Positions 1 through 7,682 of a stretch of 17,392 bases of DNA are shown here, piece by piece (within the stretch, counting starts at the first letter, position 1; every line of letters starts with the position of its first letter). Under the pieces are notes generated by a model. It worked only from the letters and a program-made list of their open reading frames with translations. It had not been told where the DNA came from and made no database searches. The stretch lies in the NCBI GenBank assembly GCA_937898535.1, contig CALDKP010000219.1:1-17392 (forward strand). The letters run 5' to 3'. Source of the stretch: an uncultured Sphingomonadales bacterium. GTDB lineage: Bacteria; Pseudomonadota; Alphaproteobacteria; Sphingomonadales; Sphingomonadaceae. Position numbers and translations under genes: made by a program.

Positions 1-1
1 G

Positions 2-82
2 CGATCCATGGTTGCAACCGGCATGTTCATGGCAAGCGGATTTGTGACCGTAGGGCTTCTTCACGCTGGAGGTTGGCTATGA
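2..82 (+). CDS. YeeE/YedE family transporter half, C-terminal end only (partial)
   Basis: An open frame enters from the left edge and ends at TGA 80-82. Only 26 codons are visible: a hydrophobic, glycine-rich tail with MVATGMFMASGFVTVG in the middle and HAGGWL at the end. This looks like the last membrane segment of a YeeE/YedE-type (thiosulfate or sulfur-compound transport) protein. The next gene is the second, DUF6691-type half, and the two halves usually sit side by side in this order in proteobacteria. Its stop overlaps the next start in an ATGA arrangement at 79-82, a sign of translational coupling. Identity is inferred mainly from the neighbour, because the visible part is too short to be diagnostic by itself. 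Confidence 0.6.
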   Translation, partial: RSMVATGMFMASGFVTVGLLHAGGWL

Positions 83-519
83 CCCGGGCGCTCATCGCAT
101 TGCTCTCTGGCCTGTTGTTCGGGGCCGGTCTTGCCTATTCGGGCATGTCTGATCCTGCCCGGGTTCAGGCGTTTCTGGACCTGTTTGGCCAATGGGATCC
201 AACGCTCGCTTTCGTCATGGGTGGCGCCATGCTGCCAATGGCCGTGGCTTGGGTCATTAAATCGCGACTGTCGGTACCGCTTGCCGCGCCAACGTTCGAT
301 TTACCAGGCACGACCAAGCTCGATCGCCCGCTCGCTTTTGGGGCGATATTGTTTGGAATGGGCTGGGGCATTGCCGGCCTTTGCCCCGGGCCTGCACTGG
401 CTGACTTGGCGATTGCGCCGGGCGATGTCGCGCCATTTGTCGTTGCAATGTTTGTCGGCATGGCCGTGCAGCGCTTCGTACCTTTTACAACCCAAAAAAC
501 AAAACAGGCGGGGGCCTAA
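79..519 (+). CDS. DUF6691 / YeeE-YedE-like sulfur transport protein (second half)
   Basis: This is a 146-residue integral membrane protein with about four hydrophobic segments. It carries two family hallmarks: SGMSDPARV at 21-29 followed by WDPTLAFVMGGA at 39-50, and GWGIAGLCPGPA at 95-106. C102 in the latter is the conserved cysteine that YeeE/YedE proteins are thought to use to handle thiosulfate or related sulfur compounds. ATG 79 is preferred because GGAGG at 68-72 lies 6 nt upstream and the start overlaps the previous stop (ATGA). A TTG start at 73 would leave no room for that site. It probably pairs with the upstream half to form one transporter in the inner membrane. The substrate is inferred from the family and from the SQR neighbour, not shown. 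Confidence 0.85.
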   Translation: MTRALIALLSGLLFGAGLAYSGMSDPARVQAFLDLFGQWDPTLAFVMGGAMLPMAVAWVIKSRLSVPLAAPTFDLPGTTKLDRPLAFGAILFGMGWGIAGLCPGPALADLAIAPGDVAPFVVAMFVGMAVQRFVPFTTQKTKQAGA

Positions 520-2103
520 ATGACGTTCAAATCCATCACGCCAAACTTTTCTGTCTCAGCGCAATTGACGCCAGAAGACGTGCATCATGCCGCCGCACAG
601 GGTTTTAAATCGGTCATCTGCAACCGGCCAGATGGCGAAGAGGCGGGGCAACCATCCGCCGCCGCCATTCAGAAAGAAGCAGAAGCCCGTGGCCTGTCAT
701 TCACGTATCTTCCGGCCGTGTCAGGCGCGGTTACAGGCGATGATGCGGCCAAGATGAAAGCGGCCCTTGCCGATATGCCATCCCCCATTCTTGCCTATTG
801 CCGTTCCGGCGCGCGTTCCAGCAAACTTTGGGAAATGGCGACAAAAGGTCAGGACAAAATGCCATCCTCCACCAAAATCTATGATGTGGTTATCGTGGGC
901 GGCGGCAGTGCCGGAATCGCCACAGCCTCCAGCCTCCTCAAACGCAACCGGCAGCTATCGGTCGCCGTAATCGAACCGTCAGAAGACCATTATTATCAGC
1001 CCGGCTGGACTATGGTTGGGGCGGGCGTGTTCTCGGCTGAATTCACCAAGCGCACCGAAAAATCGGTCATGCCCAAAGCGGTTGACTGGATTAAGAAGGC
1101 CGCCTCTGGCTTTGCGCCTGAGGACAATAAAGTGCTCCTCGCCGATGGCAGTTCGGTTGCCTATCGCGTGCTGGTGGCATGCCCCGGCATTAAGCTGGAT
1201 TGGGAAGCTATCGATGGCTTGACCGAAACGCTCGGTCAAAATGGCGTAACGTCCAACTATCGTTACGACCTTGCCCCATATACCAACCGCCTTGTGAAGG
1301 ATTTCAAGCAAGGTCGCGCGCTGTTCACGCAGCCGCCGATGCCGATCAAATGTGCAGGCGCACCGCAAAAATCAATGTATCTGTCGTGCAGCGCGTGGGA
1401 GCGTGCCGGGGTGTTAAAAGACATCGATGTGCAATTCCATAACAGCGGCGCAGTGCTGTTCGGGGTCGCGGCCTATGTCCCCGCATTGATGGAATATATT
1501 GAACGCTATGACGCGCACTTAAATTTTGAATCGAAGCTCGTTGCGATCGATGGCCCTGCCAAAATTGCGACATTTGAACAGAAACGCGGGGACGTCGTCA
1601 CGCGGGTCAAGGAAAAGTTCGACATGATCCATGTCGTTCCGCCGCAAGTCGCACCAGATTTTGTGCGCAACAGTCCGCTGGCTGCCGCAAGTGGCTTTAT
1701 CGAGGTCAATGAAGCGACATTGCAGCATCTGCGTTATGCAAATGTCTTCGCCTTGGGCGACGCCTGCTCTTCATCAAACGCCAAGACAATGGCGGCGGCA
1801 CGCAAGCAAGCGCCAGTGGTCGCTGTGAACGTATTGGCTGCTCTTGAGGGCAAGCCACCTGTCGCAGATTATGACGGCTATGGCAGTTGCCCGTTGACGG
1901 TCGAGCGCGGCAAGATTGTGCTCGCCGAATTTGGTTATGGCGGAAAATTGCTGCCGAGCTTCCCGAATTGGTTGATTGACGGCACGCGTCCATCGCGCCT
2001 GTCATGGCTGTTAAAGGATACCATCCTTCCGCCAATTTACTGGCACGGTATGCTCAAAGGGCATGAATGGATGGTCAAACCCCACAAAATCGGCGCGGCG
2101 TAA
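520..2103 (+). CDS. sqr: DUF442 (rhodanese/PTP-like) domain fused to sulfide:quinone oxidoreductase
   Basis: This 527-residue two-domain protein starts immediately after the previous stop (TAA-ATG). Residues 1 to about 110 are a DUF442/TIGR01244-type domain with the loop CRSGAR at 94-99, which resembles a rhodanese or phosphatase active site. From about 120 comes a two-dinucleotide-fold flavoprotein: the FAD-binding GGGSAG at 127-132, the KCAGAPQK motif with C278, and YGSCPLT with C457. C278 and C457 match the redox cysteine pair of type II (human SQOR-like) sulfide:quinone oxidoreductases, and C221 in VACPGI is also conserved. The expected reaction is sulfide oxidation at the membrane surface, with electrons going to quinone and the sulfane sulfur to an acceptor. 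The N-terminal loop is well placed to accept or transfer that persulfide, but this is inference. The bd oxidase genes downstream fit as the electron outlet. Confidence 0.9.
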   Translation: MTFKSITPNFSVSAQLTPEDVHHAAAQGFKSVICNRPDGEEAGQPSAAAIQKEAEARGLSFTYLPAVSGAVTGDDAAKMKAALADMPSPILAYCRSGARSSKLWEMATKGQDKMPSSTKIYDVVIVGGGSAGIATASSLLKRNRQLSVAVIEPSEDHYYQPGWTMVGAGVFSAEFTKRTEKSVMPKAVDWIKKAASGFAPEDNKVLLADGSSVAYRVLVACPGIKLDWEAIDGLTETLGQNGVTSNYRYDLAPYTNRLVKDFKQGRALFTQPPMPIKCAGAPQKSMYLSCSAWERAGVLKDIDVQFHNSGAVLFGVAAYVPALMEYIERYDAHLNFESKLVAIDGPAKIATFEQKRGDVVTRVKEKFDMIHVVPPQVAPDFVRNSPLAAASGFIEVNEATLQHLRYANVFALGDACSSSNAKTMAAARKQAPVVAVNVLAALEGKPPVADYDGYGSCPLTVERGKIVLAEFGYGGKLLPSFPNWLIDGTRPSRLSWLLKDTILPPIYWHGMLKGHEWMVKPHKIGAA

Positions 2104-2108
2104 CCGAT

Positions 2109-3878
2109 ATGAAATTGGCGCGCTATTTACCGATATTGGAATGGGGACGCGGCTATGGCGGCGTGACGTTGACCAATGACTTGGTCGCCGCCGCAATCGT
2201 CACGATCATGCTCATTCCGCAAAGCCTGGCTTATGCCATGTTGGCGGGCTTGCCACCGGAAATAGGGCTATACGCGTCTATTCTTCCTATCATTGCATAT
2301 GCCCTGTTCGGGACGAGCCGCGCACTCGCCGTTGGCCCCGTAGCGGTGATTTCGCTGATGACTTTGACGGCAGCGAGCGCCGTTGCTGCACCGGGTAGCG
2401 CCGAATTTATCGCCGCCACACTTGTCCTCGCGTTGCTGTCCGGGCTGATCCTGATTGTGATGGGCGTGTTGCGTCTGGGTTTTCTCGCGAACCTGTTATC
2501 GCACCCTGTGGTGTCGGGGTTTATCACCGCGAGCGGTATCATCATTGCCACCAGCCAACTCAAGTCGCTGCTGGGCATTAAGGCGTCGGGTGAGGCATTG
2601 CCCGAGCTGGTCACGACATTGATCGAAAATGCAAAGGATACCAATCCTTACACCCTTGCGATTGGCGTGATTGCGACCGGATTTCTATTCTGGGTGCGCA
2701 AGGGTTTGAAACCCATGCTCGTCGGTTTCGGGCTGGCGGCGCGGCCCGCTGATCTTGTTGCCAAAGCCGGCCCCATCGTTGCGGTCGCACTGTCGATTTT
2801 GGTCGTCATCACTTTCGATCTTGAAGCCAAAGGCGTGAAGGTGGTGGGCGACATCCCGCAGAGCTTGCCGCCCTTTACCGTTCCCTTATTCGACGCGGAA
2901 CTATGGCAGCGACTGGCCGTTCCTGCTTTATTGCTCAGCATCATTGGGTTTGTGGAATCGGTCTCTGTCGCGCAAACGCTCGCAGCGAAAAAGCGGCAAC
3001 GCATTGTTCCGGACCAGGAACTCATTGGCCTTGGCGCAGCCAATGTCGCCGCGGCTTTTTCGGGCGGCTATCCCGTCACGGGCGGATTTGCCCGCTCGGT
3101 CGTCAACTTTGATGCGGGCGCAGAAACGCCAGCCGCAGGTGCGTTCACGGCGGTTGGCATATTGCTGGCGGCCCTGTTCCTCACGCCATTGCTCGCCTCT
3201 CTTCCCATCGCGACATTGGCAGGTACTATCATCGTTGCGGTCTTGAGCCTCGTCGATTTTAAAACGCCGCGCGCGATCTGGCATTATTCCAAAGCGGATT
3301 TTGCAGCGATGGCGGCGACGATAATGGTCACCCTCCTGATTGGCGTTGAACCCGGCGTGATGGCTGGCGTCGGCCTGAGCCTCGCATTGTTCCTCTGGCG
3401 CGCCTCACGGCCACATGCCGCCATTGTTGGACGGGTTCCCGAGACGGAGCATTTCCGAAATGTGAAACGCCACAAGGTGTTCACCGACCCGCGCATCCTG
3501 ACCATTCGCATCGATGAAAGCCTGACCTATCTCAACGCCCGTTGGTTGGAAGAGTTTGTGCTGGAGGAGATTGCCGCACATCCTCAACTCAAGCATCTCA
3601 TCCTGATGGCTTCGGCGGTCAACGCGATTGATGCATCAGCACTGGAAAGCATCGAAGCCATCAATCACCGCATGGCCGATGCCGGTGTGAGTCTGCATCT
3701 CTCCGAAGTCAAAGGCCCAGTGATGGACGCGCTCGAGCGCGGGCATTTTCTGCATGAACTTACCGGACGGGTGTGGCTTTCACAAAATGAAGCTTTTGAG
3801 GCGGTGCTGGAAATAGCCAATCGCGAAGAAGAAACGCAAAAGCCAGCCGATTTGTGGATGGCAAGGGGACTGATATGA
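2109..3878 (+). CDS. SulP family inorganic anion transporter with C-terminal STAS domain
   Basis: This 589-residue membrane protein belongs to the SulP/SLC26 family. The N-terminus has the family segment MLIPQSLAYAMLAGLPPEIG (34-53), then GTSRALAVGPVAV at 68-80. Many hydrophobic helices follow up to about residue 440. A soluble STAS domain at roughly 460-570 starts at DPRILTIRID and contains VNAIDASALES. The family carries sulfate, bicarbonate and other anions; in this operon sulfate, sulfite or another sulfur oxyanion is a reasonable guess. ATG 2109 is 5 nt after the sqr stop. An in-frame ATG at 2067 would overlap the sqr gene by 37 nt and add 14 residues that are not SulP-like. The stop overlaps cydA in ATGA at 3875-3878. 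Confidence 0.9.
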   Translation: MKLARYLPILEWGRGYGGVTLTNDLVAAAIVTIMLIPQSLAYAMLAGLPPEIGLYASILPIIAYALFGTSRALAVGPVAVISLMTLTAASAVAAPGSAEFIAATLVLALLSGLILIVMGVLRLGFLANLLSHPVVSGFITASGIIIATSQLKSLLGIKASGEALPELVTTLIENAKDTNPYTLAIGVIATGFLFWVRKGLKPMLVGFGLAARPADLVAKAGPIVAVALSILVVITFDLEAKGVKVVGDIPQSLPPFTVPLFDAELWQRLAVPALLLSIIGFVESVSVAQTLAAKKRQRIVPDQELIGLGAANVAAAFSGGYPVTGGFARSVVNFDAGAETPAAGAFTAVGILLAALFLTPLLASLPIATLAGTIIVAVLSLVDFKTPRAIWHYSKADFAAMAATIMVTLLIGVEPGVMAGVGLSLALFLWRASRPHAAIVGRVPETEHFRNVKRHKVFTDPRILTIRIDESLTYLNARWLEEFVLEEIAAHPQLKHLILMASAVNAIDASALESIEAINHRMADAGVSLHLSEVKGPVMDALERGHFLHELTGRVWLSQNEAFEAVLEIANREEETQKPADLWMARGLI

Positions 3879-5284
3879 TGATCGAACAGGAATGGGCAAT
3901 AATTCTGGCCCGCATACAATTTGCTTTTACCGTAAGCTTCCACTTTCTGTTCCCGGCGTTCTCGATTGGGCTCGCGAGCTTTCTTGCGGTTCTTGAGGGG
4001 TTATGGCTCAAAACCGGTGAAGGCGTTTACGCTAATCTCTATCGTTACTGGCTGAAGATATTCGCAGTCGTTTTTGCGATGGGCGTCGTCTCGGGTATTG
4101 TCATGTCCTATCAATTCGGCACCAACTGGTCGGTATTTTCGGACAAGGCCGGACCCGTCATCGGGCCGTTAATGGCCTATGAAGTGCTGACGGCATTCTT
4201 TTTGGAGGCCGGCTTTTTGGGTGTCATGCTTTTTGGCATCAACAAGGTTGGGCGTAAGCTCCACTTTGTTGCGACGCTGGCTGTGGCCATCGGCACCTTC
4301 ATTTCGGCCTTCTGGATATTGTCGGTGAACAGTTGGATGCAAACACCGGTGGGATATGAGATTGCGGCCAATGGTCAGTTCATGCCCGGTGATAGCTGGT
4401 GGACCATCATCTTTAACCCCAGCTTCCCGTATCGCCTCGTCCACACTTTACTGGCGGCCTATCTGACAACTGCCTTTGCCGTGGGCGCGGTTGGTGCGTG
4501 GCATTTGTTGAAAGACAAGGCCAATCCGGGCGCGCGCAAAATGTTCTCGATGGCAATGTGGATGGCGGCCATCGTTGCGCCGCTTCAGGTTGTGGCGGGT
4601 GACTTCCACGGCATTAACACGTTGGAACATCAACCGGCTAAAGTGATGGCGATGGAGGGGCATTATCAAAGCCATCCCGACGGTGCGCCATTGATATTGT
4701 TTGGCATTCCCAACAGCAAAGAGCGGACGGTCGATTACGCCATTGAAATTCCCAAAGCATCGTCGTTGATCTTGAAGCACGACTTGAATGCGCCGCTCGC
4801 TGGGCTTGATACCACCCCCGACGCAGACGAGCCGCCGGTTGGTATTGTGTTCTGGGCTTTCCGGATCATGGTCGGTCTCGGCATGGCGATGGTGGCCATC
4901 GGCATGTGGAGCCTGCTCGCGCGGGCAAGAAAGCAGCTATATGAATGGTCGTGGCTCCATAAGGCCGCATTATTGATGGGCCCGTCTGGCTTCATTGCCG
5001 TGCTTGCCGGCTGGGTCGTGACCGAAGTTGGACGGCAACCTTTCACGATCTATGGCGTGTTGCGCACAGTTGATAGCGCATCGCCATTGGATGCACCCGC
5101 GGTTGCTTTTTCGCTTCTCGCCTTTGTCGTCGTGTATTTCGCAGTGTTCGGCATGGGCATTTGGTATTTGCTGCGCTTGATGAAGAAACCACCGGAGGCC
5201 CATGAAAGCGCGCTCGATGGTGCCCCTATCCGAAGCGCAGGCATCACACCTGCACCAGCGGTATTGGAAGGAACATCGGCATGA
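3875..5284 (+). CDS. cydA: Cyanide-insensitive bd-type quinol oxidase subunit I
   Basis: This 469-residue polytopic membrane protein is subunit I of a cytochrome bd-type oxidase, which oxidises quinol and reduces oxygen to water. Haem ligands are visible: H23 in FTVSFHFLF, H190 in YRLVHTLLAAY and M332 in FRIMVGLGM. Glutamates E103 and E111 (AYEVLTAFFLEAG) of the high-spin haem site are present, as are K256 and E261 of the quinol loop (QPAKVMAMEG). The protein is shorter than the roughly 520 residues of E. coli CydA and carries GRQPF at 386-390. Both points, plus the DUF2474 gene downstream, suggest the CIO (CioA) subgroup with a short Q-loop. ATG 3875 is used because AAGGGGA lies just upstream and the start overlaps the SulP stop; an in-frame GTG at 3854 lies inside SulP. 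The stop overlaps cydB (ATGA). Confidence 0.93.
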   Translation: MMIEQEWAIILARIQFAFTVSFHFLFPAFSIGLASFLAVLEGLWLKTGEGVYANLYRYWLKIFAVVFAMGVVSGIVMSYQFGTNWSVFSDKAGPVIGPLMAYEVLTAFFLEAGFLGVMLFGINKVGRKLHFVATLAVAIGTFISAFWILSVNSWMQTPVGYEIAANGQFMPGDSWWTIIFNPSFPYRLVHTLLAAYLTTAFAVGAVGAWHLLKDKANPGARKMFSMAMWMAAIVAPLQVVAGDFHGINTLEHQPAKVMAMEGHYQSHPDGAPLILFGIPNSKERTVDYAIEIPKASSLILKHDLNAPLAGLDTTPDADEPPVGIVFWAFRIMVGLGMAMVAIGMWSLLARARKQLYEWSWLHKAALLMGPSGFIAVLAGWVVTEVGRQPFTIYGVLRTVDSASPLDAPAVAFSLLAFVVVYFAVFGMGIWYLLRLMKKPPEAHESALDGAPIRSAGITPAPAVLEGTSA

Positions 5285-6279
5285 TCGATCTGACAGTCAT
5301 TTGGGCCAGCATCATTGGCTTTGCCATCATTGCTTATGTCGTCATGGACGGCTTTGACCTTGGCATCGGGATATTGTTTCCCTTTTTCAAAGTGGGCAAG
5401 GACCGCGATACCGCGATGAACAGTATCGCGCCTGTCTGGGACGGCAACGAAACATGGCTGGTGATGGGGGTAGGCGGTTTGCTCGCGGCCTTCCCGCTGG
5501 CTTACGCCATCATTTTGCCTGCGCTCTATGCACCGATGATTGCGATGCTGCTCGGCCTTGTGTTTCGCGGCGTTGCGTTCGAATTTCGCTGGCGCGATCC
5601 GGCACATCGCGAACTTTGGGATCGCGCATTCACGCTGGGCTCGTTCATTGCCACCTTCGCGCAAGGGATAGCGCTTGGCGCGCTGCTCCAAGGTATCACC
5701 GTTGAAGGCCGTTCCTACGCAGGTGGATGGTGGGAATGGCTATCGCCATTTAGCATCTTGACCGGCTTGGGGCTGGTCGTCGGCTATGCGCTTTTGGGCG
5801 CGTGCTGGCTGAACTGGAAAACTGAGGGGGCATTGCAGCGTCAGGCGGTCACATATGCCGGACGGCTGGGCATTAGCTTGCTATTGATGATCGGCGTGAT
5901 CAGCCTCGCCACGCTGACGCTTGAGGCGCAATATTATCTGCGTTGGTTGAGCTATCCGGGCGTATTGGCAACGGCGATAGTGCCGATTGCCACCATCGCC
6001 GTGACATTCCTTTTCTATCGCAGCCTGCGTCAGACCAAAGACGCGCAGCCCTTTTTCTGGGCACTCGCCTTGTTCGGCTTATGCCTGATTGGCCTTGGCA
6101 TTTCAATTTGGCCAAACGTCATTCCAGCGCGGGTCACCATCTGGGAAGCCGCGGCGCCACATCGCAGCCAAGTCTTTATGTTGATCGGCGCGTCTATCAT
6201 GGTTCCGATCATCGTCGCCTACACCGCATGGTCCTATTGGGTGTTCCGGGGCAAAGTCGGCCACGACGGATATCATTGA
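5281..6279 (+). CDS. cydB: Cyanide-insensitive bd-type quinol oxidase subunit II
   Basis: This 332-residue membrane protein is subunit II of the bd oxidase. The subunit II signatures are clear: VVMDGFDLGIG at 20-30 and APVWDGNETWLV at 50-61, followed by about eight hydrophobic segments. It binds no haem directly in known enzymes but is needed for assembly of the complex in the inner membrane. Its ATG overlaps the cydA stop (ATGA, 5281-5284), and its TGA overlaps the next ATG by one base (6277-6281), so cydA, cydB and the small subunit are a coupled translation unit. Length and motifs are normal for the CioB/CydB family. Confidence 0.94.
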   Translation: MIDLTVIWASIIGFAIIAYVVMDGFDLGIGILFPFFKVGKDRDTAMNSIAPVWDGNETWLVMGVGGLLAAFPLAYAIILPALYAPMIAMLLGLVFRGVAFEFRWRDPAHRELWDRAFTLGSFIATFAQGIALGALLQGITVEGRSYAGGWWEWLSPFSILTGLGLVVGYALLGACWLNWKTEGALQRQAVTYAGRLGISLLLMIGVISLATLTLEAQYYLRWLSYPGVLATAIVPIATIAVTFLFYRSLRQTKDAQPFFWALALFGLCLIGLGISIWPNVIPARVTIWEAAAPHRSQVFMLIGASIMVPIIVAYTAWSYWVFRGKVGHDGYH

Positions 6280-6380
6280 TGCCGCGCGCCAAACAATTGG
6301 GCTGGTTCTTTGGAATTTGGCTGCTGAGCGTCGCGGCGCTGGCGATCATCGGGAGTGCTATCCGTTGGGTGTTGCTCTAA
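6279..6380 (+). CDS. DUF2474 family small membrane subunit of bd oxidase (CydX-like)
   Basis: This is a 33-residue single-span membrane protein. It begins MPRAKQLGWF, continues with a hydrophobic helix over about 8-28, and ends IRWVLL. A short basic N-terminus, a Trp near the membrane edge and one helix are typical of DUF2474 proteins, which are encoded directly after cioB/cydB and are regarded as the small third subunit, analogous to CydX. The ATG overlaps the cydB TGA by one base, and the frame ends at TAA 6378-6380. It is easily missed because of its length. Function is inferred from position and topology. Confidence 0.85.
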   Translation: MPRAKQLGWFFGIWLLSVAALAIIGSAIRWVLL

Positions 6381-6406
6381 AAGGTTGAATGAGGAGTGGC
6401 GCAAAA

Positions 6407-7270
6407 ATGACCGAGATGAACAACGGCCCCGAAGCGTTGAAGGGCGAAGATTGGGCGGGCGAGATGGGTGCCAAATGGCTTGCCAATCTCGCATGTTTTG
6501 AGGGCATGATTGCCCCCATTGGTGAAGCGCTTCTTAGGCAAGCCGATTTCAAACCCGGCGAGCGTGTGCTTGATATCGGCTGCGGTGGCGGCGGAACGAC
6601 AATTGCCATCGCAAAGGCCGTCGCGCCTTCCGGCGAAGTTGTTGGCATCGACATTTCGCCCGACTTGACGACCGCGTCTATGCGGCGTGCCAAAGACGCT
6701 GGAGTAACCAACATTGGGTTCATCTGCGCTGATGGAGCCACGGTCCAGCTCGAAGATTCCCCGTTTGACAGGCTCTTTTCGCGCTTTGGCAGTATGTTTT
6801 TTCCCGAACCGCATAAGGCTTTTGCAAATTTGCACTCTCTGCTGCGTCCCGGTGCGCGGATTGATCTGGCGGTATGGGGCCCACCACGGAACAATTTGTG
6901 GATGATGGAAATGATGGGCGTCGTCCGCCGCTATGTCGATATACCCCCGGCCGTTCCCCGCGCACCCGGCCCATTCGCGTTTGAAGACCTCAACTATCTG
7001 AACGAAATTCTTCCGAGCGGCGGTTTTTCGGCAGCCAGCGTCGTGGCCTATAATGGACTTCAACCGATTGGTGGCGTGAACGCCACACCTCGCGAGGCGG
7101 TATCGTTCGTGCTGTCTTCAATGGCTGTTGGACGCGCGCTAGGGGAACAAGGTGCAGATGTTCGAGCGGCAGCCGAAACGGATTTGGTCGAGCTTTTCCA
7201 GAAGCATTATGTAGCCGGGCAAGGCGTGATGATGCAGGGTAAGGCTTGGCTCGTGTCGGCGACTGCTTAG
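6407..7270 (+). CDS. Class I SAM-dependent methyltransferase, substrate unknown
   Basis: This 287-residue soluble protein has a Rossmann methyltransferase fold. Motif I is ERVLDIGCGGGG at 52-63. The acidic end of strand 2 is VVGIDIS at 78-84, and the post-motif segment is FSRFGSMFF at 124-132, followed by AFANLHSLLRPGARI. The pattern resembles UbiE/COQ5-like and arsenite-methyltransferase-like enzymes, but no substrate can be read from the sequence. ATG 6407 is preferred because GAGGAG at 6391-6396 lies 10 nt upstream. An in-frame ATG at 6389 would place that site inside the gene. It follows the DUF2474 gene by 26 nt, so it may be the last gene of the oxidase operon or may have its own expression. 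A quinone-related role would fit the context but is only a guess. Confidence 0.8.
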   Translation: MTEMNNGPEALKGEDWAGEMGAKWLANLACFEGMIAPIGEALLRQADFKPGERVLDIGCGGGGTTIAIAKAVAPSGEVVGIDISPDLTTASMRRAKDAGVTNIGFICADGATVQLEDSPFDRLFSRFGSMFFPEPHKAFANLHSLLRPGARIDLAVWGPPRNNLWMMEMMGVVRRYVDIPPAVPRAPGPFAFEDLNYLNEILPSGGFSAASVVAYNGLQPIGGVNATPREAVSFVLSSMAVGRALGEQGADVRAAAETDLVELFQKHYVAGQGVMMQGKAWLVSATA

Positions 7271-7312
7271 AGATGATTTTTTGTCTGAAACGAGGCTTTC
7301 TCCAACCTGAGC

Positions 7313-7428
7313 GAACGGCCTGTATGTTAGCGAGAACTGCTAAGCGTTCCGAGCGGTCTAACGGCAGCTATGTATCGGTCGATGTGTGAATGCAGACAGT
7401 CCGTTCCCAGCCCAATTCTAGCTGTCAG
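7313..7428 (+). repeat. Diverged intergenic repeat, left copy (direct orientation with 16623-16740)
   Basis: This stretch aligns colinearly with 16623-16740. Shared blocks in the same order are GTTAGCGA (7326-7333), AAGCGTT (7342-7348), a CTAA-GCA-CTAT segment near 7358-7371 and CAGACAGTCCG (7393-7403) followed by TCCC and GCCCAA. The spacing from GTTAG to CAGACAG is 67 here and 68 in the other copy. By eye, identity is roughly two thirds. The copy also has imperfect inverted arms, 7358-7371 against 7415-7428. It may belong to a palindromic intergenic repeat family of sphingomonads; that attribution is from memory. Confidence 0.65.
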
Positions 7429-7607
7429 CCACTTGAGGAAATGAAAACTAACCGACAAGCTGTCACATATGTCCGAAGCATCCACAATCTTGTCGACAAA
7501 GGACACGCGGCCAGACCGCCAATCGACAGCTATTCATTTATTCACGCCCATAAACACTATGCTTGCTACCAACTGAAAATTGGAAAATTCGCAGCCACGT
7601 AAAAGTA

Positions 7608-7623
7608 CTACAAACGATTGCAT
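7608..7623 (+). promoter_or_regulatory. LacI-family operator-like site upstream of the sucrose transporter
   Basis: The 16-mer CTACAAACGATTGCAT, read on the other strand as ATGCAATCGTTTGTAG, shares the 13-base core TGCAATCGTTTGT exactly with the site at 10259-10274. It has the central CG and near-palindromic halves expected of LacI/GalR operators. The centre is about 67 bases before the transporter ATG. A weak possible -35 (TTGCAT, 7618-7623) overlaps it, which would suit repression. Confidence 0.7.
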
Positions 7624-7669
7624 GCCTTCGCAAACTATGCAAATATCTTTCCAATAAATCAGAATTTTG

Positions 7670-7680
7670 GGGAGGATATC
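7670..7680 (+). promoter_or_regulatory. Strong ribosome binding leader of the transporter gene, shared with the TonB receptor
   Basis: GGGAGGATATC lies just before ATG 7683 and decides that start over an upstream in-frame ATG at 7563. The same 11-mer occurs at 10332-10342 before the TonB receptor gene, preceded in both by GAATTT or GAATTTT. Confidence 0.8.
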
Positions 7681-7682
7681 AC

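Larger units (their letters stand above)
7271..7682 (+). other. Gene-poor region between the methyltransferase and sucrose transporter genes
   Basis: About 410 bases without a credible gene. It holds a diverged repeat copy (7313-7428), an operator-like 16-mer (7608-7623) and the transporter leader with its ribosome site (7670-7680). No convincing terminator for the methyltransferase is visible. Short open frames here (for example 7390-7602) lack ribosome sites and overlap the repeat. Confidence 0.7.

Noticed and set aside
7390..7602. 70-codon open frame on +
   Set aside because: It crosses the diverged repeat, has no ribosome site, and its product has no recognisable features.
7563..7682. 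N-terminal extension of the transporter to an in-frame ATG at 7563
   Set aside because: The stretch contains the operator and leader, and the strong GGGGAGGA site belongs to ATG 7683.
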